64,000 bases of DNA from Arthrobacter_N sp051262515 (GCF_051262515.1 NZ_JBIMER010000009.1:1-64000), one strand, 5' to 3'; counted from the first letter of the stretch, positions 17,197 to 26,470 are shown. Translations and numbers: made by a program. The notes: generated by a model not told the origin, from the letters alone.

Positions 17197-17934
17197 TCAG
17201 CGGGACGCGACGACACCGTCGATTCGCGCCATCTCGTGACGCCACGCCGTGCCCGTGTTGAAGCCCGCTCCAAGGTCGGGCAGTTCGGCCATGTCCTCGT
17301 TGGCGAGATCCCTCAGCGTGCCCCCTGCGGAAAGGATGTCCATAGAGAGACCGGCGATCGTGTCGACACTGATCGCCTGGAGCACGGCCTGCTCGACAGT
17401 GGGTGCCACGCTAGTGATCCCATGCGCCCTCAGCACGAGAACGGGACGACCATGCATTGCGGCAACCATCTCGGCCGCGAGCGACTGATTACGCACAAGC
17501 GCGCCCCGTGGGTATACGGGCACACCCGCTGCCGCGAGCCGAGTGCCGGGAATGTCGAATGCGCCGACGATCGGACGGATCGTGATGCCGGCGAGGTCGG
17601 CTGCGACGGTGCGCGGCGGGTGTGCGTGCACGACCGCCGCAACGTCTTCGCGGGCCTTGAGAACCGCTGTGTGCAGCGGCAGTTCGTTCGGCACGGACCA
17701 ACCGTCCAACTCGCCGGGCGCGGCCTCGGTTCCGTCGAATCGGACGAGGCGAATGTCTTCGGTCTCGGTGTAGCCGAGGCCTCGTTCGCGCGGGCCCCGG
17801 CAACGCACGAGGAGACTCTTTTCGTCGACGCGCAGGCTGATGTGTCCGAGGATCCCGTCGGCGAGTCCACGGCTCGCAAGTACACGGCATGCGTCCGCGA
17901 TAAGCGATCGCTCTTCATTGAAGCTGTTCGGCAT
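17197..17934 (-). CDS. Class II aldolase/adducin-family protein
   Basis: A 245-residue protein of the family that includes L-fuculose-phosphate aldolase and L-ribulose-5-phosphate 4-epimerase. Seen are GLADGILGHISLRVDE (substrate loop), the zinc histidines of VVHAHPPRTVAADLAG and a third at LRAHGITSVAPTVEQAV. Start chosen at 17934 because AAGGA lies 7 nt upstream. It stands alone, with no sugar kinase or isomerase beside it, and is bracketed by two direct repeats, so it may have been acquired as a unit. The exact substrate is unknown; decarboxylase-type members also exist. Confidence 0.85.
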   Translation of the reverse strand: MPNSFNEERSLIADACRVLASRGLADGILGHISLRVDEKSLLVRCRGPRERGLGYTETEDIRLVRFDGTEAAPGELDGWSVPNELPLHTAVLKAREDVAAVVHAHPPRTVAADLAGITIRPIVGAFDIPGTRLAAAGVPVYPRGALVRNQSLAAEMVAAMHGRPVLVLRAHGITSVAPTVEQAVLQAISVDTIAGLSMDILSAGGTLRDLANEDMAELPDLGAGFNTGTAWRHEMARIDGVVASR

Positions 17935-18421
17935 GCTCTTCCTTCTCATCCGTTGGAGGTGCGGCCCACCTCGAGGCTGGGCCGCACGGTCGTCAGTGCG
18001 CCTTCTGCGCGGCGCCGGCGCACAAGCAGTCAATCGGGAAATTGGGAGTCCTGGCGCGGTTTCGGGATAGACACCTCCAGCGTGCCGGCGCGGGTGTCGA
18101 AGGGCCGCGGCCGACCGTGGACAGGATCGCCGCAGGCTTGGGACCATCGGGGTTCGGCCCGGCTTGTAAACTCACACCCGCCTTTGGTTTCCGGGTCAAA
18201 GTCAATCCGTCAGGCAACGAGGTGAGCAGACCACCATCCCCGCCCCGGACCCGGCGAACCCGCTCAAGCTCGTTGCTAAGCGTCGCGCACCACGCACCGC
18301 CGCGCGCGACGACCTGCGCACCTATGCGCCGGGACGCACCGATCCGCCACCGGACACGGGCACCCCCGCTGATACCGCCGCGTAGCCCGGCAGGCGACCA
18401 CCGAACTCAATAGCCAGCAAC
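17935..18421. other. Gene-poor stretch upstream of the aldolase gene
   Basis: No complete gene is convincing. A plus-strand frame ending in TAG near 18386 reads TTIPAPDPANPLKLVAK then LRTYAPGRTDPPP, which looks like the end of a lost gene, but no start or family can be named. The aldolase promoter must lie at its left end. Confidence 0.4.
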
Positions 18422-18530
18422 GGCGTCAAGGGACACCTACCCCTTGACGCCATAGTTATGCCCGAAAAGCAGACGGAGTCCGGACAACAAGAGCCATCCC
18501 CGTCCCGATCCCGCCTCGCAGCACGGCAAC
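18422..18530 (+). repeat. Diverged direct repeat, copy 2, beginning with a hairpin
   Basis: Second copy of the repeat at 16915-17013. It opens with a perfect 11-bp hairpin, GGCGTCAAGGG (18422-18432) with CCCTTGACGCC (18441-18451); the first copy has a degraded version of the same hairpin. Together the copies bracket the aldolase gene. Confidence 0.7.
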
Positions 18531-18544
18531 CACACCCCGAACAC

Positions 18545-18582
18545 GAAAAAACCGGCCACCCTCTCGGGATGACCGGCTTTTC
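18545..18582 (-). terminator. Terminator of the tRNA-Leu transcript
   Basis: Reading the minus strand, GCCGGTCATCCC pairs with GGGTGGCCGG (one bulge and a G-U pair) and is followed by TTTTTT. It lies 60 nt past the tRNA 3' end. Confidence 0.8.
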
Positions 18583-18641
18583 CATTCGCACTTGGGGTGT
18601 TTCGCAACCACGGCATACCGTGTTTCACAAACATCCCTCTG

Positions 18642-18725
18642 TGCGCGAGGGGGGACTTGAACCCCCACGCCCTTGCGGGCACTGGCACCTGAAGCCAGCG
18701 CGTCTGCCAATTCCGCCACTCGCGC
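18642..18725 (-). tRNA. tRNA-Leu(CAG)
   Basis: An 84-nt class II tRNA with long variable arm. The acceptor stem is GCGCGAG / CTCGCGC, the anticodon arm CTGGC-TTCAGGT-GCCAG gives anticodon CAG, the variable arm is GTGCCCGCAAGGGCG, and the T arm reads GGGGGTTCAAGTCCCCC. CCA is not encoded. Confidence 0.95.
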
Positions 18726-18766
18726 AAATCACCGAATCGGAGGTTTCCCCCCGAACAGCGAGATCA

Positions 18767-18772
18767 ATCATA
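18767..18772 (-). promoter_or_regulatory. Probable -10 box of the tRNA-Leu promoter
   Basis: TATGAT on the minus strand, about 40 nt before the mature tRNA 5' end. A weak -35 (TAGGCA) lies 18 bp further upstream. The rest of the 18726-19029 gap holds a possible TAGTAT -10 (18934-18939) for the fha operon on the other strand and nothing else recognisable. Confidence 0.45.
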
Positions 18773-19029
18773 ACCGGCACCGTGGCGGGTTGCCTAATCG
18801 GGGCACTCCACCGGTGCGCGGGGCCACAACCGCCCGCACCGCGACGCACCGCATGGAACCAAAACGGGCATCCCGAACGTTTCCATATGGGTGTGATTCG
18901 GCACCCCTCGGACCTATTCCTAGGCGGGGCAAGTAGTATCGGAAAGGCACGGGCCAACCGGTCCGCCGTTCCGCCGCGCATCGCGGCGGTCCACAGCGAA
19001 CACCAACGACAGCGAGAGGAGCGGCGCCC

Positions 19030-19764
19030 ATGGGCTTGGTAGACAACGTTGAGCGCGGCTTGGAAAAGCTGGTGACCAGCGTGTTCCGGGGCTCCGGTTC
19101 CGCGGACGTCCAACCCGTGGAGATCGCCAGCCGGCTCCGCCACGAGATGGACACCCGCTCCCTTACCCTCTCGCAGGGACGCACGTTGGCGCCCAATGTC
19201 TTCACGGTCCAGCTCGGCGAGGACGACTTCGCCAAGGCACGCGAATGGGGCGAGCCCCTCGCGGGCGAGCTGTGCGACGTGGCCATCGAACACGCCAGGA
19301 GCCAGCGGTACACGCTGCAGGGACCGGTCCGCGTTTCGTTCAGGAAGGACAGGTCCCTGAAGGTCGGCCATTTCGCCGTGGAGGCAACGATCTCCAAGGA
19401 GGCCGCACCGGCCAAGGCCGCCCCCGCCACACCGGCCGCGCCCGCCCACCAGCCCGCAGGCCTGCAACCCGTTCTGGATCTCAATGGGCAGCGCTACGCC
19501 CTCAACGCGGATTCGATCGTCCTTGGGCGCGCCTCGGACGCCGACATTCCCGTGGACGACCCGGGCGTCTCACGCCGACACGTCGAAATCCTCCGGGAGG
19601 GCGGATCCGTCTTCGCGGTTGACCTCGGATCCACGAATGGAAGCTACGTCAACGGCCAGCGGGTCGACGGCCGCGCCGAGCTCTTCGATGGTTCGATTGT
19701 CGCCATGGGCCGTACCCGCATCACGTTCCGACTCTTGCCCCAACGCACTGGAGGCCGCCCGTGA
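19030..19764 (+). CDS. fhaA: FhaA-like protein, DUF3662 plus FHA domain
   Basis: A 244-residue protein. The N-terminal DUF3662 domain (about 1-120: MGLVDNVERGLEKLVTSVF, VEIASRLRHEMD) is joined by an Ala/Pro linker (about 122-150) to an FHA domain (about 155-240) with the phosphothreonine-binding set LGRASDADI, VSRRHVEI and DLGSTNGSYVNG. AGAGGAG precedes the ATG. It heads a coupled operon with fhaB, phosphatase, rodA, pbpA and two kinases. In mycobacteria FhaA binds phosphorylated partners, including the pseudokinase part of MviN, and tunes peptidoglycan synthesis. Confidence 0.93.
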   Translation: MGLVDNVERGLEKLVTSVFRGSGSADVQPVEIASRLRHEMDTRSLTLSQGRTLAPNVFTVQLGEDDFAKAREWGEPLAGELCDVAIEHARSQRYTLQGPVRVSFRKDRSLKVGHFAVEATISKEAAPAKAAPATPAAPAHQPAGLQPVLDLNGQRYALNADSIVLGRASDADIPVDDPGVSRRHVEILREGGSVFAVDLGSTNGSYVNGQRVDGRAELFDGSIVAMGRTRITFRLLPQRTGGRP

Positions 19765-20243
19765 CCGAGTTAGTCCTCACCGCGCTGCGCCTCGGTTTCC
19801 TCATCCTTCTCTGGATCCTCATTCTCAGCATCGTCGGCGCGTTGCGGCGCGACCTCGTCGTGGGCAAGCGTGAACGCACCGGAGCCCCGAGCGCGCGACA
19901 GGCCCGCAACAACCCCCAGGCGACGGCGGAACCGGAACAACCCGCCAAACAGGCGTTTCGGACGCTGGCCGTACTCGAAGGACCGCTGGCGGGAACCACC
20001 CTGGACCTGGCTGCCAGCCCCATCCTGCTGGGCCGTGCCCAAGAGGCAACGCTGGTCTTGGAGGACGACTACGCCTCCGGTCGGCACGCCCGCCTCTTCC
20101 CGCAGGGCAGCCGCTGGTTCATCGAGGACCTCGGATCCACGAATGGCACCTACCTGGGCGAGAATCAGTTGACCCGCGCGCAGCCGGTTGACCCGGGGCA
20201 GCGCATCCGGATCGGCAAAACCGTCATGGAGTTGAGGCCGTAG
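19761..20243 (+). CDS. fhaB: FhaB-like FHA domain protein with a membrane anchor
   Basis: A 160-residue protein: one N-terminal membrane helix (about 4-26, LVLTALRLGFLILLWILILSI), a basic linker, then an FHA domain (about 75-158) with LLGRAQEATLVLEDD, ASGRHARLF and DLGSTNGTYLGE. GTG start overlaps the fhaA stop by 4 bp. FHA domains recognise phosphothreonine, so this should dock at the membrane with substrates of the kinases encoded downstream. Confidence 0.92.
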   Translation: MTELVLTALRLGFLILLWILILSIVGALRRDLVVGKRERTGAPSARQARNNPQATAEPEQPAKQAFRTLAVLEGPLAGTTLDLAASPILLGRAQEATLVLEDDYASGRHARLFPQGSRWFIEDLGSTNGTYLGENQLTRAQPVDPGQRIRIGKTVMELRP

Positions 20244-20244
20244 C

Positions 20245-21657
20245 ATGGCCCTCACGTTGCGGTTCGCGGCGCGGTCCGATGTAGGCAAGGTCCGCGCCAA
20301 GAACGACGATTCCGGCTATGCCGGGCGCTACCTCGCGGTGGTTGCCGACGGCATGGGCGGTCACGTCGGTGGCGATGTCGCGTCCGCGTCCACCGTGCTG
20401 GACCTCGTACATCTGGACCACACGAACCAGGTGGGCGCCGAAACGGTGTTGCCGGACGAAATCCAGACCGCTAACTCCATCCTCAACGAATTGGTCAACG
20501 CCAACCCGAAGCTTTCCGGGATGGGCACCACGGTCACGGCGCTGCTGTTGACGGAAGACCGCTTCCAGTACGCCCATATCGGCGACTCCCGGGCCTACCG
20601 CCTGAAGAACGGGGTGTTCGAACAGGTCAGCAAGGACCACACGTTCGTCCAGCGACTCGTCGACGAGGGTCGATTGCGCCCGGAGGAGGCGGAAACCCAC
20701 CCGCACAAGAACGTGTTGATGCGCGTGTTGGGCGACTCCGACGCCAGCCCCGAGCTGGACATCGAGCAGTACGAGGTCGAACCGGGCGAACGTTGGCTGC
20801 TTTGCTCCGACGGACTCAACGCCGTCGTGCCCGACACCATCACAGAACAGATCATGCGCGGCACTTCCTCGCTGCAGGAGACGGTCGATGACCTGGTCGA
20901 GGTCACCCTCGCCAACGGTTCCCCGGATAACGTCACGATCGTTGTCGTCGAGGTCTCGCAGGACGACGACGCCGGTGCGCCTCCCTCGGCGGGCAACGAA
21001 TCCGCACCCGACACCGGGATGCTGCAGATCGCGCGCGACGGCGACGTCGAGGCAAGCGCCGCCGTCATCCGCCACGAACTATCCCATAGGCCCCACGCAC
21101 TGGTCGGCGCCGCCGAGCTGGCGACCCGCACGGGCCAGATCCCCGTGGTCACGCAGCGTTCCGCCGAGAAACGCGCTGCGGCGATCCTCACCCACAAGGC
21201 TTCCACCACGACGCCTCCGCACGGGTACGCCGCGGAGGACCACGATCGGATGCGGCCCCCGTCCCGCGGCTGGCTGATACCGGCCTTCATGGCAATCATG
21301 GGCCTGATTCTGTTGTCTGTCTTGGGTCTGGGCTACCTCTGGACGCAGACGCAGTACTACGTCGGCAACGACAGTGGCCGCGTCGCAATCTTCAACGGCG
21401 TCTCCCAGGATCTGGGGCCGATCAAGCTGTCCCACGTGGACACGGTGACGCCGATACCGCTCGAAGCCCTGCCCTCCTACACCCAGCAACGCCTGCGGAC
21501 GTCGCTGCCGGCCAAGGACCTCGGCCACGCCCAGGACATCGTCCGCGAATTGACGATCACCGCCAAGCAGTCATGTCCCGTCATCGTTCCCAGCGCGCCC
21601 GAGTCCGGCGACGCGCCGCCCACCCTGCCCAGCTACTGCGAGGAGGTGGCACCATGA
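20245..21657 (+). CDS. pstP: PP2C-type serine/threonine phosphatase
   Basis: A 470-residue enzyme that removes phosphate from Ser/Thr, opposing the two kinases of the operon. The catalytic PP2C domain (about 1-240) has the metal-binding signatures VRAKNDDSGY, VADGMGGHVGGD, GMGTTVTALLL, HIGDSRAYRL and SPDNVTIVVVEV. A cytoplasmic linker leads to one membrane helix (about 345-370, LIPAFMAIMGLILLSVLGLGY) and an extracytoplasmic tail. The ATG follows the fhaB stop by 1 nt; the stop overlaps the rodA start. Confidence 0.95.
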   Translation: MALTLRFAARSDVGKVRAKNDDSGYAGRYLAVVADGMGGHVGGDVASASTVLDLVHLDHTNQVGAETVLPDEIQTANSILNELVNANPKLSGMGTTVTALLLTEDRFQYAHIGDSRAYRLKNGVFEQVSKDHTFVQRLVDEGRLRPEEAETHPHKNVLMRVLGDSDASPELDIEQYEVEPGERWLLCSDGLNAVVPDTITEQIMRGTSSLQETVDDLVEVTLANGSPDNVTIVVVEVSQDDDAGAPPSAGNESAPDTGMLQIARDGDVEASAAVIRHELSHRPHALVGAAELATRTGQIPVVTQRSAEKRAAAILTHKASTTTPPHGYAAEDHDRMRPPSRGWLIPAFMAIMGLILLSVLGLGYLWTQTQYYVGNDSGRVAIFNGVSQDLGPIKLSHVDTVTPIPLEALPSYTQQRLRTSLPAKDLGHAQDIVRELTITAKQSCPVIVPSAPESGDAPPTLPSYCEEVAP

Positions 21658-23084
21658 CGGATCTCCAGACAGCCCCGGTCGCCCGCCGCAACACCGAGCT
21701 TTTCCTTCTCGTTCTGGCACTTGCCGTGGCCGTAGGCGCCAACTACCTGGTGAGCCTGAGCAATCCCGACGGGCTGGACCCTGATTTCGCGACCCAGGGC
21801 GGCATCCTCGCCGGCCTCGCCATCGCCATGCACGTCGTGCTGCGCATCTGGGCCAAGTACGCGGACCCGATCATCCTGCCCTGCGTGGTCGCGCTCAACG
21901 GGATCGGACTGGCCATGATCCACCGCCTGGACCTGGTCAACGACGACAACGCGGCTACCCGGCAGCTCCTGTGGACCGGCGTGGCCATGACCGCTGCCAT
22001 GATCACGCTGTGGGCCATCCGCGACCACCGGGTCCTGCGCCGGGCCACCTATATCTTCCTGGCCGTGAGCGCCATCCTCCTGCTCATGCCGCTGATTCCG
22101 GGGCTCGGGCTGGAGATCAACGGCGCCCGTATCTGGGTGGGCCTCGGCCCGTTCTCCTTCCAGCCCGGCGAACTCGCGAAGATCACGCTGTCGATCTTCT
22201 TCGCGGGATACCTCTCCAGCAACAGGGACCTGATCCTTTTGGCCGGCCGCAAGTTCGGACCCATGCAGTTTCCCCGCGCCCGCGACCTCGGACCGATGGT
22301 CGTGGCCTGGCTGGTGAGCATCGGCGTGCTGGTGTTCCAGCGCGACCTGGGTTCTTCGATCCTGTTCTTCGGCCTGTTCATGGTGATGATCTACGTCGCC
22401 ACCGCTCGCATCAGCTGGATCGTGATCGGCCTGGGCATGATCGCCGTGGCCGGCGTCCTGGCGGCCCGTTTCATGTCGCACGTCTCACTGCGCATGGACT
22501 CCTGGATCAACGCATTCGACCCCGAAATCTACGACCGCCAGTTCGGAGGCAGCCGGCAGATCGTACAAGGGTTGTTCGGCCTCGCCAACGGAGGGCTGGC
22601 CGGCACCGGAATCGGGAACGGCCGCCCCGACTTCGTGCCCCTCGCCAACTCGGACATGATCGTCGCGGCGCTGGGCGAGGAACTCGGCCTGATCGGGCTC
22701 ACCGCCGTCATCCTGCTCTACGTGCTACTGGTCAGCCGCGGAATCCGCGCCGCGTTGGGCACCCGCGACGCCTTCGGCAAGATGCTCGCCGCGGGCCTGT
22801 CCTTCACGATCGGCCTGCAGTGCTTCGTCGTGATGGGCGGCGTCACCCGGCTGATCCCGCTGACCGGGCTGACCACGCCGTTCATGTCCGCCGGAGGATC
22901 CGCGATGCTTTCCAACTGGATCATCGTCGCCCTGCTGCTCCTGGTCTCACACAACGCACGGCGGCCAGCGGCCAGCGGGCCGATGACCGACCTGGAGCGG
23001 GCGACTTCCGCTCCCTCCGTGGGCAAAAAGGGTCCCGACACGAAAAGGGCCGGCAAACCGGTCGGCAAGCGAGGACCGGCATGA
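21654..23084 (+). CDS. rodA: FtsW/RodA-type peptidoglycan glycosyltransferase
   Basis: A 476-residue SEDS-family polymerase of lipid II with about ten membrane helices. Seen are GARIWVGLGPFSFQPGELAKI (family signature), LVFQRDLGSSILFFG, and the region ANSDMIVAALGEELGLIG that holds the catalytic aspartate loop. The ATG at 21654 overlaps the phosphatase stop by 4 bp, with GAGGTG upstream. The next gene is its likely partner transpeptidase, the usual SEDS-PBP pair for cell elongation. Confidence 0.94.
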   Translation: MTDLQTAPVARRNTELFLLVLALAVAVGANYLVSLSNPDGLDPDFATQGGILAGLAIAMHVVLRIWAKYADPIILPCVVALNGIGLAMIHRLDLVNDDNAATRQLLWTGVAMTAAMITLWAIRDHRVLRRATYIFLAVSAILLLMPLIPGLGLEINGARIWVGLGPFSFQPGELAKITLSIFFAGYLSSNRDLILLAGRKFGPMQFPRARDLGPMVVAWLVSIGVLVFQRDLGSSILFFGLFMVMIYVATARISWIVIGLGMIAVAGVLAARFMSHVSLRMDSWINAFDPEIYDRQFGGSRQIVQGLFGLANGGLAGTGIGNGRPDFVPLANSDMIVAALGEELGLIGLTAVILLYVLLVSRGIRAALGTRDAFGKMLAAGLSFTIGLQCFVVMGGVTRLIPLTGLTTPFMSAGGSAMLSNWIIVALLLLVSHNARRPAASGPMTDLERATSAPSVGKKGPDTKRAGKPVGKRGPA

Positions 23085-24526
23085 ACCAGGCCATTCGCAA
23101 CGTATGGATCTCCGTGATGCTGATGTTCGTGCTGGTGCTCGGCGCGCTGAGCTACATCCAGTTCTTCGCCGCGGCGGACCTCACGTCCAACTCGCTGAAC
23201 AACCGCCAGCTCTTCCGCGACTTCGACCTCCCGCGCGGTGCGATCCTCGTGGACGGGGAACCGATTGCCGAATCCGTGGACGCCGACGGTCAGTTCGACT
23301 ACCAGCGCGTCTACAACGATCCGAAGCTCTACTCGCACCTCACGGGGTTCTACTCGCTCGCGTTCGGTTCCCGCCACCTCGAGTTCGCCATGAACGAGGA
23401 ACTGTCGGGCCAGAGCGACAGCCAGTTCTACGACCGCATGATCGCGCTGCTGTCCGGCGGGACCAACGAGGGCGCCTCCGTGGAGCTGACCATCGACTCC
23501 GAGCTGCAGAAGGCCGTCTACGACATCCTGCCCGACGGCGTCCAGGCCACGGCGATCGTGTCCGACCCGTCCAGCGGCGACATCAAGGCCATGGTCTCCA
23601 AACCGTCCTACGACACCAACGACCTCGCCATCCACAGCACCGGCCAGGCACAGGCCAACATGGACGAGATCCTGAAAACACCGGGCCTGAGCCCGAACAT
23701 CAACCCCGCCATCGGCCACCTGATCGCCCCCGGCTCCACGTTCAAGGTGCTCGACGTCGTCGCCGCGCTCGAATCCGGGGAGTACGACCTCGACACGGTG
23801 ATCGACAACCCATCCAAGGTCACCCTGCCGGGCACCACCGCGGAACTGAGCAACTTCGGCGAGGGCATCTGCACCCAGCAGCCACGGGCCAGGCTGGATT
23901 TCATCATGGCGCAGAGCTGCAACACGCCCTTCGTGGAGATGAGCCAGAAGGTTGGCCAGGACGCCCTGCGTGACGTCACCGAACGCTTCGGTTTCGGCCA
24001 ACAGCTTCAGGTGCCGCTCCGGGTCACCCCGAGCGTCTTCCCTCCGGACCTCAACGACGCCCAGCTGGCGCAATCGGCGATCGGCCAGTTCGACGTCAAG
24101 GTCACTCCGCTGCAGATGAACATGGTTGCCATGGGTATCGCGAACGACGGTGTCATCATGAAGCCCAACCTGGTGCGCAAGGTGGTCGCGCCGGATCTAC
24201 GGGTCCTGAGCGAGAGCACACCCGAGGAGTTCAGCACGGCCACCACCCCGGAGGTCGCCGAGCAGGTCACGGAGCTGATGCGCGGTCCGCTCGACGGCGG
24301 GACGGCGGCCGCCGCGGACATCCCCGGGCTGGACATCGCAGCCAAGACCGGTACCGCAGAGATCGGCGACTCCGGTCTCGTGAACTCCTGGATCACCGGG
24401 TTCGCTCCCGCCGACAATCCAGAGGTGGCGGTCACGATCGTCATCGAGAAGGTCGAATACCCGACCGGAAGCACGCTCACCAGTCCCAACATGAAAAAGA
24501 TCCTAGAGGCGGTGTTCAACAAGTGA
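23081..24526 (+). CDS. pbpA: Class B penicillin-binding protein, PbpA-like transpeptidase
   Basis: A 481-residue cell-wall cross-linking enzyme. One N-terminal membrane helix (about 7-28), a dimerisation region, then the transpeptidase domain with SxxK at Ser219 (PGSTFKV), SxN in AQSCNTPF and KTGT at 422-425. All three active-site motifs are intact. The ATG overlaps the rodA stop by 4 bp and the stop overlaps the kinase GTG, so translation is coupled throughout. Sensitive to beta-lactams by family. Confidence 0.94.
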   Translation: MNQAIRNVWISVMLMFVLVLGALSYIQFFAAADLTSNSLNNRQLFRDFDLPRGAILVDGEPIAESVDADGQFDYQRVYNDPKLYSHLTGFYSLAFGSRHLEFAMNEELSGQSDSQFYDRMIALLSGGTNEGASVELTIDSELQKAVYDILPDGVQATAIVSDPSSGDIKAMVSKPSYDTNDLAIHSTGQAQANMDEILKTPGLSPNINPAIGHLIAPGSTFKVLDVVAALESGEYDLDTVIDNPSKVTLPGTTAELSNFGEGICTQQPRARLDFIMAQSCNTPFVEMSQKVGQDALRDVTERFGFGQQLQVPLRVTPSVFPPDLNDAQLAQSAIGQFDVKVTPLQMNMVAMGIANDGVIMKPNLVRKVVAPDLRVLSESTPEEFSTATTPEVAEQVTELMRGPLDGGTAAAADIPGLDIAAKTGTAEIGDSGLVNSWITGFAPADNPEVAVTIVIEKVEYPTGSTLTSPNMKKILEAVFNK

Positions 24527-26448
24527 GGCCAACATCAGGAATCACCCTGGGCGGACGGTTCCAACTGACGGACCGCATCGCCATCGGTGGCATGGGTGAA
24601 GTCTGGAAGGCCAAGGACCAGATCCTCGGACGCATCGTGGCCATCAAGGTCCTCAAGGAGGAGTACACGGGCGATCCCGGGTTCCTCCAGCGTTTCCGTG
24701 CGGAGGCCCGCCACACCGCTCTGCTGAACCACAACGGGATAGCCAACGTCTTCGACTACGGCGAGGAGGGCGGTTCCGCCTACCTCGTGATGGAGCTGGT
24801 CCCGGGGCCGCCCCTTTCCTCCGTCATCGAACGCGAGAAGGTGCTGTCGCCGGACCGTACGCTGTCCATCGTCGGGCAGACCGCGCGCGCCCTGGCGGCC
24901 GCCCACGCCCAGGGGCTGGTGCACCGCGACGTGAAGCCCGGGAACCTGCTGATCCTCCCGGACGGCCGCGTGAAGATCACCGACTTCGGCATCGCTCGCA
25001 TCGCGGACCAGGTTCCGCTCACCGCCACCGGCCAGGTCATGGGCACCGCCCAGTACCTCGCCCCGGAACAGGCCACCGGTCAGCAGGCCACCGGCTCTTC
25101 GGACATCTATTCGCTCGGCGTCATCGGGTACGAATGCCTCGCCGGGAGGCGTCCGTTCTCCGGCGAATCCCAGATCGCGATCGCCCTCGCGCAGGTGAAC
25201 GATTCGCCGCCGCCACTACCGGAGTCCATCCCCGCGCCGGTCCGCGCCCTCATCATGTCCATGCTCTCCAAGAGCCCGGAGGACCGTCCCGCAAACGCCA
25301 CGAAACTGGCAGAGGCCGCGGAGGCCATCCGAGCCGGAAACATCCGGGCCGCAGAGGCCGCGGTCCCCGGGATGCTCCTGTTCAACGCGGAAACGGCCCC
25401 CACCGCAGCCGTTTCCTCCGACGACATCGCCACGCGTGCCAATCCGACGCCGGGTGGCTCGAACCGCGCCCCCAGCACCAGCGCCTTGCCGACCGTGGCC
25501 GGGGCCGGGGCAGCGGGTGCGGCCGGCGCGGCGGCCGGTGCAGCAGCCGCCTCGCAGGGCGGAAATTTCGATTCCGTCGTCGGGGCCAGTCGGCGCTGGA
25601 ACCCGGACGCGAACGACGACGAGGCCGCGGAAGTCGCCGATGAAGAGCCCGTCAAGCGGCGTAGGAGCCCCTGGACCTGGCCCTTGATCGCGCTTGTGGC
25701 CCTGATCCTGTTCGCCGTCCTCGGCGCGTTGCTGCTGCCGTTGATCCCCGCGGGCGACGATGAACCGACGTCGTCCGCACCCTCGTCGCCGGCCAGCTCC
25801 TCGTCGTCGTCCTCGTCTTCGTCATCCTCGGCGCCGTCCTCGACCAGCGCGCCGGCGACTTCCGCCCCGGCCACCACCGCCGCGCCGGAAACCATCACGG
25901 TGAGCGAGAACGCCTACCTCGGCAGGATGTTGGAGGAAGCCCGCGCGGACCTCGTGGCGCTCGGCTTCGAGGTGACCACGGAACCGCAGGAAAGCGAGCA
26001 ACCCGAGAACACCGTTCTGGCGGTCTCGCCCACCGGAGAGCGCACCCGCGGGGAGACCATCAACCTCGTCTACGCGGTCCCGCCGGAGGAGGAAGAGCAG
26101 GCGACCGTGCCGTCCGGTCTCGTCGGTCAAAGCGAACAGGAGGCCGCGGCCTCGATCCGCAACGCCGGGCTGATCCCCGTGTCCTCCGGCACGACCGCCA
26201 GCGACCAACCGGAGGGAACCGTCGTGTCCGTCGATCCCGGTGAGGGCCAGGACGTGGACCCGGGCTCGGAGGTCGCACTCACCCTGTCGGAGGGACCCTC
26301 CGAAAGCCCGACACCCACGCCGACGCCCACGCCGACGCCCACGCCAACGCCCACCCCCACGCCGCCGGCGGCCGACAGCACGGAGCCTTCAGCCGCGCCG
26401 GCGAGCTCGAGCATCCTGCCCGAGCTGTCCCCACCGGCCGACGGCTAG
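24523..26448 (+). CDS. pknA: Serine/threonine protein kinase with two PASTA domains
   Basis: A 641-residue receptor-type kinase. Kinase domain about 10-275: glycine loop GGMGEV (22-27), Lys42, HRD at 134-136, DFG at 154-156, APEQ activation segment. An Ala-rich linker and one membrane helix (about 385-407) lead to a serine tract, then two PASTA domains (about 458-600) and a Thr-Pro repeat tail. Mycobacterial PknA lacks PASTA domains, so this architecture differs from the namesake; the symbol reflects operon position. GTG start overlaps the pbpA stop. Confidence 0.9.
   Translation: MRPTSGITLGGRFQLTDRIAIGGMGEVWKAKDQILGRIVAIKVLKEEYTGDPGFLQRFRAEARHTALLNHNGIANVFDYGEEGGSAYLVMELVPGPPLSSVIEREKVLSPDRTLSIVGQTARALAAAHAQGLVHRDVKPGNLLILPDGRVKITDFGIARIADQVPLTATGQVMGTAQYLAPEQATGQQATGSSDIYSLGVIGYECLAGRRPFSGESQIAIALAQVNDSPPPLPESIPAPVRALIMSMLSKSPEDRPANATKLAEAAEAIRAGNIRAAEAAVPGMLLFNAETAPTAAVSSDDIATRANPTPGGSNRAPSTSALPTVAGAGAAGAAGAAAGAAAASQGGNFDSVVGASRRWNPDANDDEAAEVADEEPVKRRRSPWTWPLIALVALILFAVLGALLLPLIPAGDDEPTSSAPSSPASSSSSSSSSSSSAPSSTSAPATSAPATTAAPETITVSENAYLGRMLEEARADLVALGFEVTTEPQESEQPENTVLAVSPTGERTRGETINLVYAVPPEEEEQATVPSGLVGQSEQEAAASIRNAGLIPVSSGTTASDQPEGTVVSVDPGEGQDVDPGSEVALTLSEGPSESPTPTPTPTPTPTPTPTPTPPAADSTEPSAAPASSSILPELSPPADG
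25785..25850 (+). repeat. Serine-codon repeat tract in the kinase gene
   Basis: A run of TCC/TCG/TCT/TCA serine codons just after the membrane helix, giving an extracytoplasmic serine-rich spacer. It is mixed in codon, so less prone to slippage than a pure repeat. Confidence 0.6.
26308..26365 (+). repeat. Tandem ACGCC-type repeat encoding a Thr-Pro tail
   Basis: Near-perfect 12-bp units (ACGCCCACGCCG and variants) encode alternating Thr-Pro at the end of the first kinase. Length variation would stay in frame because the unit is a multiple of 3. Confidence 0.7.
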
Positions 26449-26470
26449 GAACGGCATCCAGAGGAACCAC

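Noticed and set aside
17182..18225. Plus-strand open frame opposite the class II aldolase
   Set aside because: No start site signals or family features; the minus-strand aldolase has all family motifs.
18178..18388. Plus-strand fragment ending near 18386 as part of a transposase
   Set aside because: The proline-rich tail matches no transposase end I can name; kept only as a possible remnant.
21971..23080. In-frame extension upstream of pbpA reading through rodA
   Set aside because: Arg/His/Pro-rich shadow of rodA; the pbpA ATG at 23081 with coupled overlap is the natural start.
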